From Magnetococcales bacterium (GTDB taxonomy: Bacteria > Pseudomonadota > Magnetococcia > Magnetococcales > Magnetaquicoccaceae), in NCBI GenBank assembly GCA_015231755.1, contig JADGAZ010000013.1, positions 1 to 64,000 on the forward strand: 64,000 nucleotides of DNA, written 5' to 3'. Within the stretch, counting starts at the first letter, position 1. The number at the start of each line of letters is the position of its first letter. The notes under the pieces were generated by a model. It did no database searches, was not told the origin of the DNA, and saw only the letters and a program-made list of their open reading frames with translations. The translations under genes and the position numbers were made by a program. Positions 1 through 10,500 of the stretch are shown in pieces.

Positions 1-2
1 TT

Positions 3-245
3 TGCCGCACCACAGCCTGGAGTCGCGTCAAAACGTGCATGAATCAGGCTGGCATTTCTGGGTCGCAGGCAAGTCCAAAAGGTCTGCGGCACGCCTTCGC
101 CGTCGCCTCGCTGCAATCCGGTGTGCCGATCAATTTTGTGCGCAAATGGCTTGGTCATTCCCGCTTGGCAACCACCGAAATCTATGCCGATGCCGTTGGC
201 GAAGAAGAGCAGAAAATCGCCAGTCGGTTGTGGGGTACATTCTGA
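3..245 (+). CDS. Tyrosine recombinase/integrase, C-terminal fragment (partial at window edge)
   Basis: The open frame runs in from before the window and ends at a TGA at 243-245. The visible 80 residues are the catalytic end of a phage-integrase-family recombinase: a GLRHAF box, then LGHSRLATTEIYADAV, giving the conserved Arg, His and the tyrosine nucleophile. The residue before GLRH is Lys where XerC/D has His. The family cuts and rejoins DNA through a 3'-phosphotyrosyl link. Only the end is seen, so it cannot be told whether the gene is complete outside the window. It lies 95 bases before an AT-rich methyltransferase gene, which suggests a mobile-element boundary. Confidence 0.8.
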   Translation, partial: CRTTAWSRVKTCMNQAGISGSQASPKGLRHAFAVASLQSGVPINFVRKWLGHSRLATTEIYADAVGEEEQKIASRLWGTF

Positions 246-339
246 ACCCATTTCACTGAACAGAATGCCCCATTCTGTTTAAAAGTAGTCATCTTACTTA
301 AAAAATGTTACCAGACAGAAAAAAGGAACAATAAATAAA

Positions 340-1104
340 ATGTCCACAGAAAGAAAACTAGGCTACAAACAAGAAAAATGCCCTGGATGCCTTTCAAAAA
401 ATATTATCAAATATTTTGATTATGACAGTTTTAACATAATGTCTTGCATCGAATGCAAGACAGCATTTGTTTATAATATACCTTCAGAGAAAGAAATATT
501 TAATTTTTACAAATCATCATACACTACAAATGGAGATTTTATCCCAAATCAAAACATATTCCGTATCCTAAAATATCGACTACTTGGAAAATATTTGATA
601 TCGAAAGCAAGAAACAATAATGGAATTCGTCTATTAGAAATAGGATGTTCCCAAGGATATCTTATGCACGCACTGCAAGGAAATAAAAATATATACACAG
701 AAGGAATTGATTACGCTGAAGGGCCAATCTCTTATGCCACCTCTCAAGGTCTAAATGCTTTCAATTGCTCAATATGGGAGAGGGGCTATAAAGATGGGGA
801 TTTTCAAATTATTGCAGCCTTACATGTGGTTGAACATTTTCAAGATCTAACAGATCATCTAAACGAAATACATAGAATATTAAGCATTGGGGGAATATTC
901 TATAGCGTTATCCCGTGCATTTCTCATATCAAGGCAAAATTGGCAGGTAAAAAATGGAAATATTTTGGACCTCCAGGACATCTTTGGTACTTTTCTGCTT
1001 TGGGGTATTTGCGCCTATTGGAGCGACATAATTTTCATATTGAAAACTCATCTTTACTTTCCAACAGATCACATCTCAGAGTCATTGCCAGAAAAATATA
1101 TTAA
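340..1104 (+). CDS. Class I SAM-dependent methyltransferase with N-terminal zinc-ribbon-like motif
   Basis: A 254-residue protein. The N-terminus has paired cysteines (CPGC near residue 15, CIEC near 37) that look like a small metal-binding ribbon. The SAM-binding core follows, with motif I LLEIGCSQGYL near residue 95 and a later ALHVVEHF segment typical of Methyltransf_11/23 proteins. Many relatives act on sugars or lipids of surface polysaccharides, but the substrate here cannot be read from the sequence. A GGAAC ribosome site lies about 12 bases before the ATG. The gene is strikingly AT-rich and uses Ile ATA and Lys AAA codons freely, unlike every gene to its right. Together with the neighbouring integrase this points to horizontal transfer. 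Confidence 0.8.
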   Translation: MSTERKLGYKQEKCPGCLSKNIIKYFDYDSFNIMSCIECKTAFVYNIPSEKEIFNFYKSSYTTNGDFIPNQNIFRILKYRLLGKYLISKARNNNGIRLLEIGCSQGYLMHALQGNKNIYTEGIDYAEGPISYATSQGLNAFNCSIWERGYKDGDFQIIAALHVVEHFQDLTDHLNEIHRILSIGGIFYSVIPCISHIKAKLAGKKWKYFGPPGHLWYFSALGYLRLLERHNFHIENSSLLSNRSHLRVIARKIY

Positions 1105-1205
1105 CGATTTAAATTTTAAAATAAAAAATAATTATTTAAATTGTCAGTTCTAAGCTTATAAATGAAATTTCAATAAATCGTTATCGCATCAACCGCCCCA
1201 CCCCC

Positions 1206-1409
1206 TCACCCGCCATCCCGATCCCGCATCAAATTGGGGTTGGCCGGGTCGATAATCTCCTCGTCCATGGGCCGACCGGCCAACATACGGGTCAAACCCA
1301 CACTGGCTGGACGCCGCAATCCGACAGGCAGGGTTTCCGTGGAGTCCGGGGAAGCGGTTGTGTCTGTTCCCTCTTCATGCGCGATTGCCTTTGAGCGGGT
1401 TTCCGTCAT
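1206..1409 (-). CDS. Small protein of unknown function (67 aa)
   Basis: A short minus-strand gene ending in TGA at 1206-1208. A perfect AGGAGG lies 8 bases upstream of the ATG at 1409; a second in-frame ATG at 1415 sits too close to that site. The protein is hydrophilic, with a Thr/Ser/Glu-rich first half and a conserved-looking second half containing LTRMLAGRPMDEEIIDPANP. No domain is recognised. It is divergent from the radical SAM gene at 1494 with 84 bases between starts. The strong ribosome site is the main reason to believe it. The open frame extends much further upstream on this strand, but that part is a shadow of the radical SAM gene. Confidence 0.5.
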   Translation of the reverse strand: MTETRSKAIAHEEGTDTTASPDSTETLPVGLRRPASVGLTRMLAGRPMDEEIIDPANPNLMRDRDGG

Positions 1410-1493
1410 AATCATGGCCTCCTGATCCGATGTGGATCGTCCGATACGATCCCAATTGATCCATAGATTAGCACAAATCGCGCGATCATAGAC

Positions 1494-2996
1494 ATGGCAG
1501 AAATCATTCTGACGGCCTTCAATGCCCGTTTTTCCCATCCTTCCATGGGACTGCGCTGTCTGCTGGCCGGTCTGGGACGCTGGCGGGAAAAGGCCCGTCT
1601 GATCGAATTCGACCTGGAAAAACGTCCCGAAGAGGCGGTGGAGGTGATTCTGGCCCAACAACCGCGCATTATCGGTTGCGGGGTATATGTCTGGAATACC
1701 GAACTGGTCACCCGCTTCGCCACCCTGTTGAAAACAATCCGTCCGGAAGTGGTTTTGGTACTGGGGGGACCGGAGGCCGCCCATGCCCTGGATGATCACC
1801 CCCTGGCTCAACTCGCGGATCATCGGGTGGAGGGGGAAGGCGAGGTGATCTTCGCGGCGATCTGTGACGCCATCCTGGCTGACGGACCCCCACTGCCCCG
1901 CAAAATCACGGCCCCCGCCCCGGATCTGGCCACCCTGCCTTTCCCTTATGACGAATACGACAGCCAGGATCTGGCCCATCGCCATCTGTATGTGGAATCC
2001 TCCCGGGGATGTCCCTACCGGTGCGCATTTTGTCTTTCCGCCCTGGATGCCGCCGTGCGTCGTTTCCCCCTGCTCCCGTTCCTGAAAGAGATGGAGCGGT
2101 TGCTGGAACGGGGTGGGCGTCATTTCAAGTTTGTGGACCGCACCTTCAACCTGGGGGAGAAACACGCCACGGCGATTCTGGATTTTTTCCTGGCGCGCCT
2201 GGACACTCCGGGGATTTTTGTTCACTTCGAGATGGTTCCGGACCGGCTCACACCCGCCATCCAGGAACGTCTGGCCGCTTTCCCCCCCGGAACCTTGCAA
2301 CTGGAGATCGGCATTCAGTCTTTCAACCCCACGGTATTGCAGGCCATCCAGCGCCAGCAGGATAACCCCCGCGCCGAAGAAAATTTGCGCTGGCTGCTCA
2401 CCGCCACCCACGCCCATATCCATACGGATCTGATCATCGGACTGCCTCATGAAACCCTGGAAAGCTTTGCCCAGGGCTTTGACCGCCTGATCACCATCCA
2501 ACCCCATGAAATCCAGGTGGGCATTCTGAAACGACTGGCCGGAACCCCTCTTGTCTCCTCATGTCCCGACGCGGAGATGATTTTCGACCCCTTCCCCCCT
2601 TATGAACTCCTGGCCAACCGAAACCTGGATTTCATGACCTTGCGGCGACTCAAACGTTTTGCCCGTTATTGGGATCTGGTGGGCAATTCGGGTCGTTTTC
2701 CCCACACCCTGCAAACAGTGTTTCAGGATCACTCCCCGTTTCAAATCTTCCTGACGTTTGCGGACTGGTTGTTCACCGCCACCCATCAGACCCACCAGAT
2801 CGCCTTGCCCCGTCTGGCCAAACTGGTGCAGGAAGGGTTTGCCGCCAACCCGGTTTTGGATCCGATCCGGATCAATCAGGCAATGGAACGGGATCTGCGT
2901 CAATTGCAACGCGCCGACACAACCCCCCGCGCCGCCAAAGCACCACCCCGACAGAGGCGTCATTTGGCCCCTGTTGTCCCAACCGAACAATCATAA
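1494..2996 (+). CDS. B12-binding domain radical SAM protein (DUF4080 type)
   Basis: 500 residues. Residues 1-130 form a cobalamin-binding-like Rossmann domain (LTAFNARFSHPS start, then IIGCGVYVWN and LVLGGPEA). The radical SAM core follows, with cluster cysteines C173, C177 and C180 in SRGCPYRCAFC. LEIGIQSFNPTVLQAI and TDLIIGLPHET are typical of the barrel. The C-terminal 150 residues match the DUF4080 region (NLDFMTLRRLKRFARYWD). Such enzymes cleave SAM to a 5'-deoxyadenosyl radical, and the B12 domain often serves methyl transfer or rearrangement, but no substrate is known for this subfamily. It stands alone with no obvious operon partner. Confidence 0.85.
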   Translation: MAEIILTAFNARFSHPSMGLRCLLAGLGRWREKARLIEFDLEKRPEEAVEVILAQQPRIIGCGVYVWNTELVTRFATLLKTIRPEVVLVLGGPEAAHALDDHPLAQLADHRVEGEGEVIFAAICDAILADGPPLPRKITAPAPDLATLPFPYDEYDSQDLAHRHLYVESSRGCPYRCAFCLSALDAAVRRFPLLPFLKEMERLLERGGRHFKFVDRTFNLGEKHATAILDFFLARLDTPGIFVHFEMVPDRLTPAIQERLAAFPPGTLQLEIGIQSFNPTVLQAIQRQQDNPRAEENLRWLLTATHAHIHTDLIIGLPHETLESFAQGFDRLITIQPHEIQVGILKRLAGTPLVSSCPDAEMIFDPFPPYELLANRNLDFMTLRRLKRFARYWDLVGNSGRFPHTLQTVFQDHSPFQIFLTFADWLFTATHQTHQIALPRLAKLVQEGFAANPVLDPIRINQAMERDLRQLQRADTTPRAAKAPPRQRRHLAPVVPTEQS

Positions 2997-3068
2997 ACCG
3001 GCCTATTTATAAACAAAACGGATTATGATTCAAACCCCCCTTCAATACAATTCAGGAGAGTGCATGCC

Positions 3069-3254
3069 ATGACCGACACCAAAGAAAACAACACCATCAG
3101 CGCCACCAACATCGCCAAAGAGATCGGAGTGAGCGATACCAAGGTCAAAAAGGTCATCAAGGAACTGGGCATCGAACCGGCGGCCAAACGGGGGGTCTGC
3201 TGTTTCTATGCCCGGGATGACATTCCCAAGATCAAGGAAAAGCTGGGAGTCTGA
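3069..3254 (+). CDS. Small helix-turn-helix DNA-binding protein
   Basis: 61 residues from the ATG at 3069. GGAG at 3055-3058 lies 10 bases upstream; an in-frame GTG at 3060 overlaps the ribosome site and is less likely. ATNIAKEIGVSDTKVKKVIKELG forms a clear helix-turn-helix. It is followed by CCFYARDDIPKIKEKLG, which resembles the wing and second helix of excisionase or MerR-type winged domains. It could be a small regulator; no partner or target is visible. It lies between the radical SAM gene and a convergent DUF523 gene. Confidence 0.65.
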   Translation: MTDTKENNTISATNIAKEIGVSDTKVKKVIKELGIEPAAKRGVCCFYARDDIPKIKEKLGV

Positions 3255-3284
3255 TTCCCAAAGCATCCAAGCCGATCACCCGGT

Positions 3285-4235
3285 TTACGCATGGTTGCGC
3301 AATTTCAGCTCCAGGGGATGGGGGTGGAGATACCATTGCCCGGAGAGATAAGGCGGCGCGAATTTGCGCACATAGTGATTGAGCAGGGTGATCGGCACGA
3401 TCAACGGGATACGCTCGGCCCGATAGGCGTCGAGCAACTCCAGCATTTCGGCTTTTTCGTCCGCACTCAGATGGGCCTTGAGAAAGCCCATCATGTGCAT
3501 CAGTGCATCGACGTTTTTCTTCGGGGTGGCCAGACGTTTCAAGCCTTCCATCAGCAAGGCGCCATAGGCGTCCAGGGGCAGGTCCCCACCCTTTTGCATG
3601 CCCCCCGTCACTCCTCCCAACTGACGCATGTGGGTGGGACTGTGGGCCATGATCAAAAATTTATGCCGGGTGTGAAACGCCACCAGCGCCTGGGCTGAAG
3701 GGTTTTCCAACAACTCCCGCCAGCGCTGGTAGACGAATACCCGTTCGATGAAGTTCTCCCGCAGCGCCGCATCGTTCAACCGGCCCTCTTCTTCGATGGG
3801 CAACAGCGGAAACGCGGCCCCCAAGGCCTGAGCGAATATCCCCACCCCCTGCTGAACGGGCATGCCATTCTCCCGGTAGACCCGCACCCGCTCCAGGCCA
3901 CAGGAAGGGGAATCCCGCTTCAGGATGAAACCGCACAGCCCCTCGTCTGCCAAGGCACCCACCAACCGCCCGGCGGCCTCTTGCAAGGGGAGGGTCAACT
4001 CTCGGCGGGTTTTCTGGCTGATCACCCGGGGCTGTTCCGGTTCACCTTCCAGACGGATTGGTTCGCGGGGAATACCGAAACCGGCTTCGACCTCCGGACA
4101 GACCGGCACAAAACGACAAAACGGACCCAGCACACCCGTGATGTAGCTGCTGTGTTTGTGCCCGCCATCGTAGCGGACCTCATGGCCGAGCAGGCATTGA
4201 CTGACACCGAGGGCGATGGATGACTCTTCCGACAT
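3285..4235 (-). CDS. DUF523-DUF1722 fusion protein (TudS-like plus YbgA-like)
   Basis: 316 residues. The N-terminal half is DUF523: VSQCLLGHEVRYDGGHK, then VPVCPEVEAGFGIPREPIRL, then KRDSPSCG. These three cysteines match the set that binds a [4Fe-4S] cluster in the 2-thiouracil desulfurase TudS. The C-terminal half from about residue 190 is DUF1722 (HTRHKFLIMAHSP through HYVRKFAPPYLSGQWYLHPHP), as in E. coli YbgA. The two-domain layout is common in proteobacteria. An AGGAG lies about 10 bases upstream of the ATG. A role in removing thiolated bases is possible by homology of the first domain only. Confidence 0.85.
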   Translation of the reverse strand: MSEESSIALGVSQCLLGHEVRYDGGHKHSSYITGVLGPFCRFVPVCPEVEAGFGIPREPIRLEGEPEQPRVISQKTRRELTLPLQEAAGRLVGALADEGLCGFILKRDSPSCGLERVRVYRENGMPVQQGVGIFAQALGAAFPLLPIEEEGRLNDAALRENFIERVFVYQRWRELLENPSAQALVAFHTRHKFLIMAHSPTHMRQLGGVTGGMQKGGDLPLDAYGALLMEGLKRLATPKKNVDALMHMMGFLKAHLSADEKAEMLELLDAYRAERIPLIVPITLLNHYVRKFAPPYLSGQWYLHPHPLELKLRNHA

Positions 4236-4534
4236 GGGGCGAGGCTCCTATGAGGCGAGACGGATGTATCCACGGTTGACTTATACAAAACCACCCGCAA
4301 GAAACGCTCCACAAATCCAAAAAGGGTCTCCCCATCCCTTAAAGCCACCTTTTGCCCAACAATGCAGCAGCGGATGGAGAAAAATCACCGAATTTTACAG
4401 GGGTGCGTCTGGTTGACGGTGGAAGAAACAGACAAAAAACGCTACACTTTCATCCCTGGCGGTCGGCATGGATCCAAGAAGACCACCCAAACCAAAAAAA
4501 CACCCATCTTGTCACGTAAGGAGCCGGACACCCC
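4236..4534. other. Intergenic region before the PKS/NRPS gene
   Basis: About 300 bases between divergent genes. No small gene with a believable ribosome site was found. TTGACG at 4413-4418 and TACACT at 4443-4448 resemble promoter boxes, but the 24-base spacing is too long for a standard sigma-70 promoter. AAGGAG near 4518-4523 lies 11 bases before the PKS start codon and is the likely ribosome site. No operator-like palindrome was recognised. Confidence 0.4.
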
Positions 4535-7500
4535 ATGTCCCAGATGTCCCAGGAACCGTCCGGTTCCGAAGCCAATCCACTGTCATCCGTCAAACAGGCC
4601 CTGCTGGCCGTGCGGGAAATGAGCGCCAAACTCAAGGCCATGGAGGCCACCCGCAGCGAACCCATTGCCATCATCGGCGCCAGTTGCCGTTTTCCCGGCC
4701 AGGCCGACTCTCCGGAACAGTTCTGGGAACTTCTGAAGAACGGTGTGGACGCCATCACCTCGGTTCCGCCGGATCGCTGGAACGCCGATGCCTGGCACGA
4801 TCCCGACCCGGACAAACCCGGTACCATCAGCACCCGCTTCGGGGGGTTCATCGGGGATCCGACCCCCTTCGATCCCCAGTTCTTTGAAATCTCCCGCCGG
4901 GAGGCCGCCAGCCTCGACCCGCAACAGCGCCTGCTGCTGGAACTCACCTGGGAGGCCCTGGAACGGGCCAACATTCCCCATGAGGCGCTCCGGGGCCAGT
5001 CCGCCGGGGTGTTCGTGGCCATGAGTAATGTGGATTATGCCCTGCTCATGCACAAAAACCGGGATCCCAAGGAGATCGACGCCTATTTCATCACCGGCAA
5101 CGCCTCCAGCGTGGCGGCGGGACGGCTCTCTTATTTTCTCGGGGTGACCGGGCCATCGCTTTCCGTGGACACCGCCTGCTCCTCTTCGCTGCTGGCCACC
5201 CATCTGGCCTGTCAAAGCCTGCGCCAGCGGGAGTGCGATCTGGGTCTGGTGGCCGGGGTGAATCGCATCCTGATTCCAGAGGTGAGCGTCAATTTCTCCA
5301 AAGGGCACATGCTGGCCCCGGATGGTCGCTGCAAAACCTTCGACGCCCGGGCCGACGGCTACGCCCGGGGAGAAGGGTGCGGCGCCCTGGTGCTCAAACG
5401 GTTGTCGGACGCCCTCCGCGACCAGGATACCATTCTGGCGGTGATTCGCAGCTCGGCGGTCAATCAAGACGGGGCCAGCGGCGGTTTGACCATTCCCAGC
5501 GGTCTGGCCCAGGAACGGGTCATCCGTCAAGCCCTGAGCAACGCCAATCTCAAACCTTCCCAGATCGATTATGTGGAAACCCATGGCACCGGCACCCCGC
5601 TGGGAGATCCCATCGAGGTGGATGCCCTGGCGAAAGTGTTCGGTTCGGACCGTGGGGCGGATCGCCCCTTGATGATCGGATCGGTCAAGACCAACTTCGG
5701 CCATCTGGAATCCGCCGCCGGCATGGCGAGCCTGCTCAAGACCACCTTGGCGTTGCGGCATCGGGCCATTCCCCCCCATCTGCACTGTCACACCCCCTCG
5801 CCCCACATCGACTGGAAAAAAGCCCCCATCACCGTGCCCAACCGCCTGACCCCCTGGCCGAACACCGGCAGCGAACCCGCCAGGGCCGGCATCAGCTCTT
5901 TCGCCTTTGGCGGCACCAATGTCCACATGATTTTGGAAGAGGCCCCGGCCCCAATCGCTGCCGCCCCGTCCGCCGCTCCCCTGGCTCCGCCGCCTCCCCT
6001 GGCCCTGCTCCCCCTGGCCGCCAAAAGTCTGCCCGCGCTCCAGGCCCTGGCCCGACGCCACGCCGCCCACCTGACCGACAACCCGGATCAATCCTGGTGG
6101 GACATCTGCCACACGGCGGCCACCGGTCGCACCGGATTCCGGCATCGGCTGGCCCTGGTGGCTCCGACCACCGCCGACGCCCCGCTGTCGGAGGTGCTGA
6201 ACCACTTTGCCGAAAACCGTATCGATAAAACCTTCATGCGCGGTCGCGCCTCCTGGGGTCTGGTGCCCGGAGAGGAAAGCCCCACCGGTCTGCCTCCCAG
6301 AATCGCCTTTTTGTTCACCGGCATGGGCTCCCAATACCTGGGCATGGGGCGGGAACTCTACCAGTCCCAGCCCGTGTTCCGGGAGACCCTGGATCAATGC
6401 GATGACATCCTGCGACCCTGGCTCACCCCCTCCCTGCTGACCGTGCTGCACGGCACGGATCCGGCCCCGTTGAACCAGCCCGAATACGCCCATTCGGCGA
6501 TCTTCGCCGTGGCCTGCGCCCTGACCCGGCTGTGGCGCTCCTGGGGGATCGAGCCGAGCGTGGTGCTGGGTCACAGCATCGGGGAGTACGCAGCAGCCTG
6601 GGCGGCGGGCATGTTCTCCTTGGAAGAGGGATTGCGGGTGATCGTCCAGCGGGGTCGGTTGATCGGATCCTTGGCCGCTGGTGGCAAAATGGCCCTGGTG
6701 GCCACCGGCGAGGAGGAGGTCCAACGGGCCATCGCCCCCCATGCCGCCCGCGTGGCCTTGGCGGCGATCAACGGTCCGGCCTATTGCACCATCTCCGGCG
6801 ACGGGGAACGGGTGGAGCAACTCCTGGCCGACTTTGCCGAAGCGGGCATTCCCGGCCAACTGCTCAAAAGCGACCACGCGGTCCACTCACCTTTGGTGGA
6901 ACCGATTCTGGCGGAGTTCGAGCAACTTTTGACCGCTCTCCCCCTGACCGCACCCAAACTGGAGCTGATCACCAATCTCACCGGCAAACGGGCCACGGCC
7001 CACATGGAAACGCCGGGCTACTGGCGTCAGCAGATGCGTCAACCGGTGCGTTTCGCCGACGCCATTCTGGCCGCCCGACAGGCCGGATGCACTGCTTTTG
7101 TGGAAATCGGTGCCCAGCCGGTACTGATCGGACTGGGCAGCATGGCGCTGCGGGAGTTGACCCCGGAACCCCTCTGGCTGGCCAGCCTCAAGGAGGGACA
7201 AGGTGAATGGTCGATGCTGCTGCGTTCCCTGGGCACCTTGTACACCCACGGGGCTTCTGTGGAATGGAAATCCTTCTATCGGGATTACGCCTGCCAGCGG
7301 GTCACGCTGCCCACCTATCCGTTTCAGCGTTCCTATTGCTGGTACACGGAGACCCCCACGCTCCCCACCCCCTCCCAGCCCGAACCCGTTGCGGAACCCG
7401 TCGACATGACCACCCACACCCCATCCGACAACCCCGGCCCCCGCATTCCGCAACGGCTGCAACAGCTCATCGCCCAGCAGTTGCGGGCCAATCCCGAGGA

Positions 7501-10500
7501 GGTGGATCTGCATACCCCCTTCCTGGAGATGGGAGCCGACTCGCTGATTCTCATGGAGATTCTCCAGGCCATCGACAAACGCTTCGGGGTACGCATCGCC
7601 ATCCGGCGCATTTTCGAGGATCTGTCCACCCCCGACGCCGTGGCCAACCACATCGCCCACGCACTGCCCGCCGACTGGTGCGACCCGGACGATCAGGCTC
7701 CGGCACCCGCTGCAACACCCGCTGCGGTCACGGCGGCGGCACCCCAGACGACAACGATCACCCCTCCCCCGGCTCCGAACGTGACGACGACGGCCACCCT
7801 GGCCGCCGCCACGGCTCCCGGATCGGCCATCGAACAGGTGGTGATGCGTCAACTGGAACTGATGACCCAACAGTTGGCCCTGCTGCGGGGAGAACCCCTC
7901 CCGGCCTCCCCGACGGCTGGCATTGCCACGCCAGCCGGACCGCTCCCCACCGCCCCGGCCAAACCCCAGGGGCAGACCGGGGGCCATTTCGCCTCGTTCC
8001 ACGACCAGGACGCCAGCGCCCTCACCCCCTCTCAGCAGGCCTTCCTGGATGGTTTCATCCAACGTTACATCCAGCGCACCCAGACCTCCCGCACCCGTGC
8101 CGAACAGGAGCGGATCCACTGGGCGGATGTGCGTTCGTTGATGGGCATGCGTCCGGAAACCAAACGCCTGAGCTATCCGATTCTCTCCTCGGAGGCCACG
8201 GAGAGCGGATTCATCGATCTGGACGGCAACCACTATGTGGATCTGGCCAGCGGATTCGGTGCCCATCTGTTCGGTTTGAAAGCCCCCTTCATCACCCAGG
8301 CCATGCAGGCCCAGATCGAAAAAGGGGTGCATCTGGGGCCCCAATCCGCGGTGAGTGGAGAGGTGGCGAGACTGATCCGGGAGTTGACCGGGGTGGAACG
8401 GGTCGCCTTTTGCTGCACCGGCACCGAGGCGGTGATGTCGGCCATCCGGCTGGCCCGGGCCGCCACGGGACGCACCCGCATCGCCATGTTCTCCGGCTCC
8501 TATCACGGCCACTCCGACGGCGTGCTGGTGATGGCGGGCAAAGTGGATGGCCAGGCCTGCACTGTACCCATGGTGCCCGGAGTGCCTCCGGGTCCGGTGG
8601 CAGAGACCCTGATTCTCAACTACGACAAACCCGACGCCCTGGAGACCATCCGCGCCCACGCCGACTCCCTGGCGGCCATCCTGGTGGAACCGGTCCCCAG
8701 CCGCCAACCCACCCTGCAACCCAAGGCCTTCTTGCATCAGTTGCGCGCCTTGACCCTGGAGCTGAACATTCCCCTGATCTTCGACGAAATGATCACCGGT
8801 TTCCGCATCGAAGCCGGAGGGGCGCAGGCCCATTTCGGCGTGGAAGCGGATCTGGTCACCTATGGCAAGGTCTTGGGCGGGGGACTGCCCATGGGCGTGG
8901 TGGCGGGCAAGGCGCGTTTCATCGATCAGGTGGATGGGGGATTGTGGCGGTTCGACGATCCGGACTCCTTCCCCAGCCACGAAACCACCCTGGCCGGTGC
9001 GGGCACCTTCCGGCGTCATCCCCTCTCCCTGGCGGCGGCCCTGGCCATTCTCACCCGCATCAAAGACGAAGGCCCGGCTTTGCACGCACGCTTGAACCAA
9101 CGGGCCGAACGGCTGGAAAACGACCTGCACGCCTTTTTCCAATCCAAAAAAGTCCCGGTGCGCATCGCCCGGTTCGGTTCGTTGTTCCGCTTTGTGCAAA
9201 GCGGCAACTTCAGCTACACCTATCAGCCGTTGGAAATGGATCTGCTGCACTATGGGTTGATCGAAAAGGGTATCTATCTGTGGGAAGGACGCACCTGTTT
9301 CGTCTCCACCGCCCACACCGACTTAGACATGGAACAGGTGGTCAACGCGGTCAAGACCACGGTGGAAGAACTGCTGAACGCAGGCTTTTTCCCCAGCGCC
9401 GGACACACCCCCACCCCGCCCGCGCCGGTGGAAAGAATCCTCCCCTTGAGCGACGCCCAAACCCAGTTGTGGATGCTGGATCAGATGCATCCGGACAGCT
9501 CCTTGTGCAATCTGAGTTTCACCAATCTGGAGTTGCATGGTCCCCTGGACCCGGAGGCCCTGCACGAGGCGGCCCGTCGGGTGATCCAGAGGCACGACGC
9601 CCTGCGCACCACGATTGCGCCCCACGCACCCCAACAGACCGTGCTGCCCGCCGTGGCGTTCACCATTCCCCTCACGGATCTGTCCCACCTGGACGAATCC
9701 GCCCGTCAGGCGGAACTGACCCGCTGGTTTCAGCAAGAGGCAGCCACTCCCATCGACATCACCCAACCGCCTCCCTTCCGGCTCACGGTGATCCGTCTGC
9801 AACCCGAGCGGCATCGTCTGGTCTTCGCCGCCCACCACATTCTGATCGACGGCATGTCCCTGGTGGTGTTGCTGCGGGAGCTGTTCACCCTCTACACCGA
9901 CTTGAAACAAGGCATCTCCACCCCGTTGCCCCCGGCCATGCCCCTGGACCATTACCTGAACTGGCGGCAGGCCTGCGACCGCTCCGTGGAGATGCAACCC
10001 CACGAAGCCTACTGGCTCGACCAGTTCTCCGGTCCTCTGCCGGCCCTGGAGCTGCCCTGGGACCGCCCGCCCCGCCAGACCAGCGACTATCGGGCCGCAC
10101 GGGCGGTGCTGCGCATCGAAAACACCTTGTATCAATCCCTCAAAAAGGTGTGCGCTCAGTTCAATAGCACCCTTTTCATGGTGCTGCTGTCCACCTATCA
10201 ACTCTTCTTGCACCGGCTGTCCAACCAGGATGAGCTGGTGGTGGGCATCTTAGTGCTGGGACGGCCCCCCGCCGCCCAGAAACAACCGCTGATCGGCTAC
10301 TGCTCCCACATTCTGCCCCTGAAAAGCCGACTGGAGGGCAATCCCGATTTCGCCGCGTTCTTGAAGGGGGTCAAGCAGACCCTGCTGAACGCCCTGGAGC
10401 ATCAAAACTACCCCTTCGCCCGGCTGATCGACCGGTTGCAAGCCCAACACCACGATGCCCACACCGCGCTGATGGCCACCACCTTCAACATGGACCATCC

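Noticed and set aside
1410-2507. Long minus-strand open frame extending upstream of the small gene at 1206-1409
   Set aside because: It is antisense to the radical SAM gene, has low-complexity Gly/Gln-rich sequence and no domain; only the part with its own ribosome site was kept.
4413-4448. Promoter for the PKS gene
   Set aside because: TTGACG and TACACT are 24 bases apart, too far for sigma-70; kept only as a remark.
4583-6886. 767-residue open frame on the minus strand inside the PKS gene
   Set aside because: Antisense to KS and AT domains with clear motifs; Gly/Arg/His-rich shadow of a GC-rich gene.
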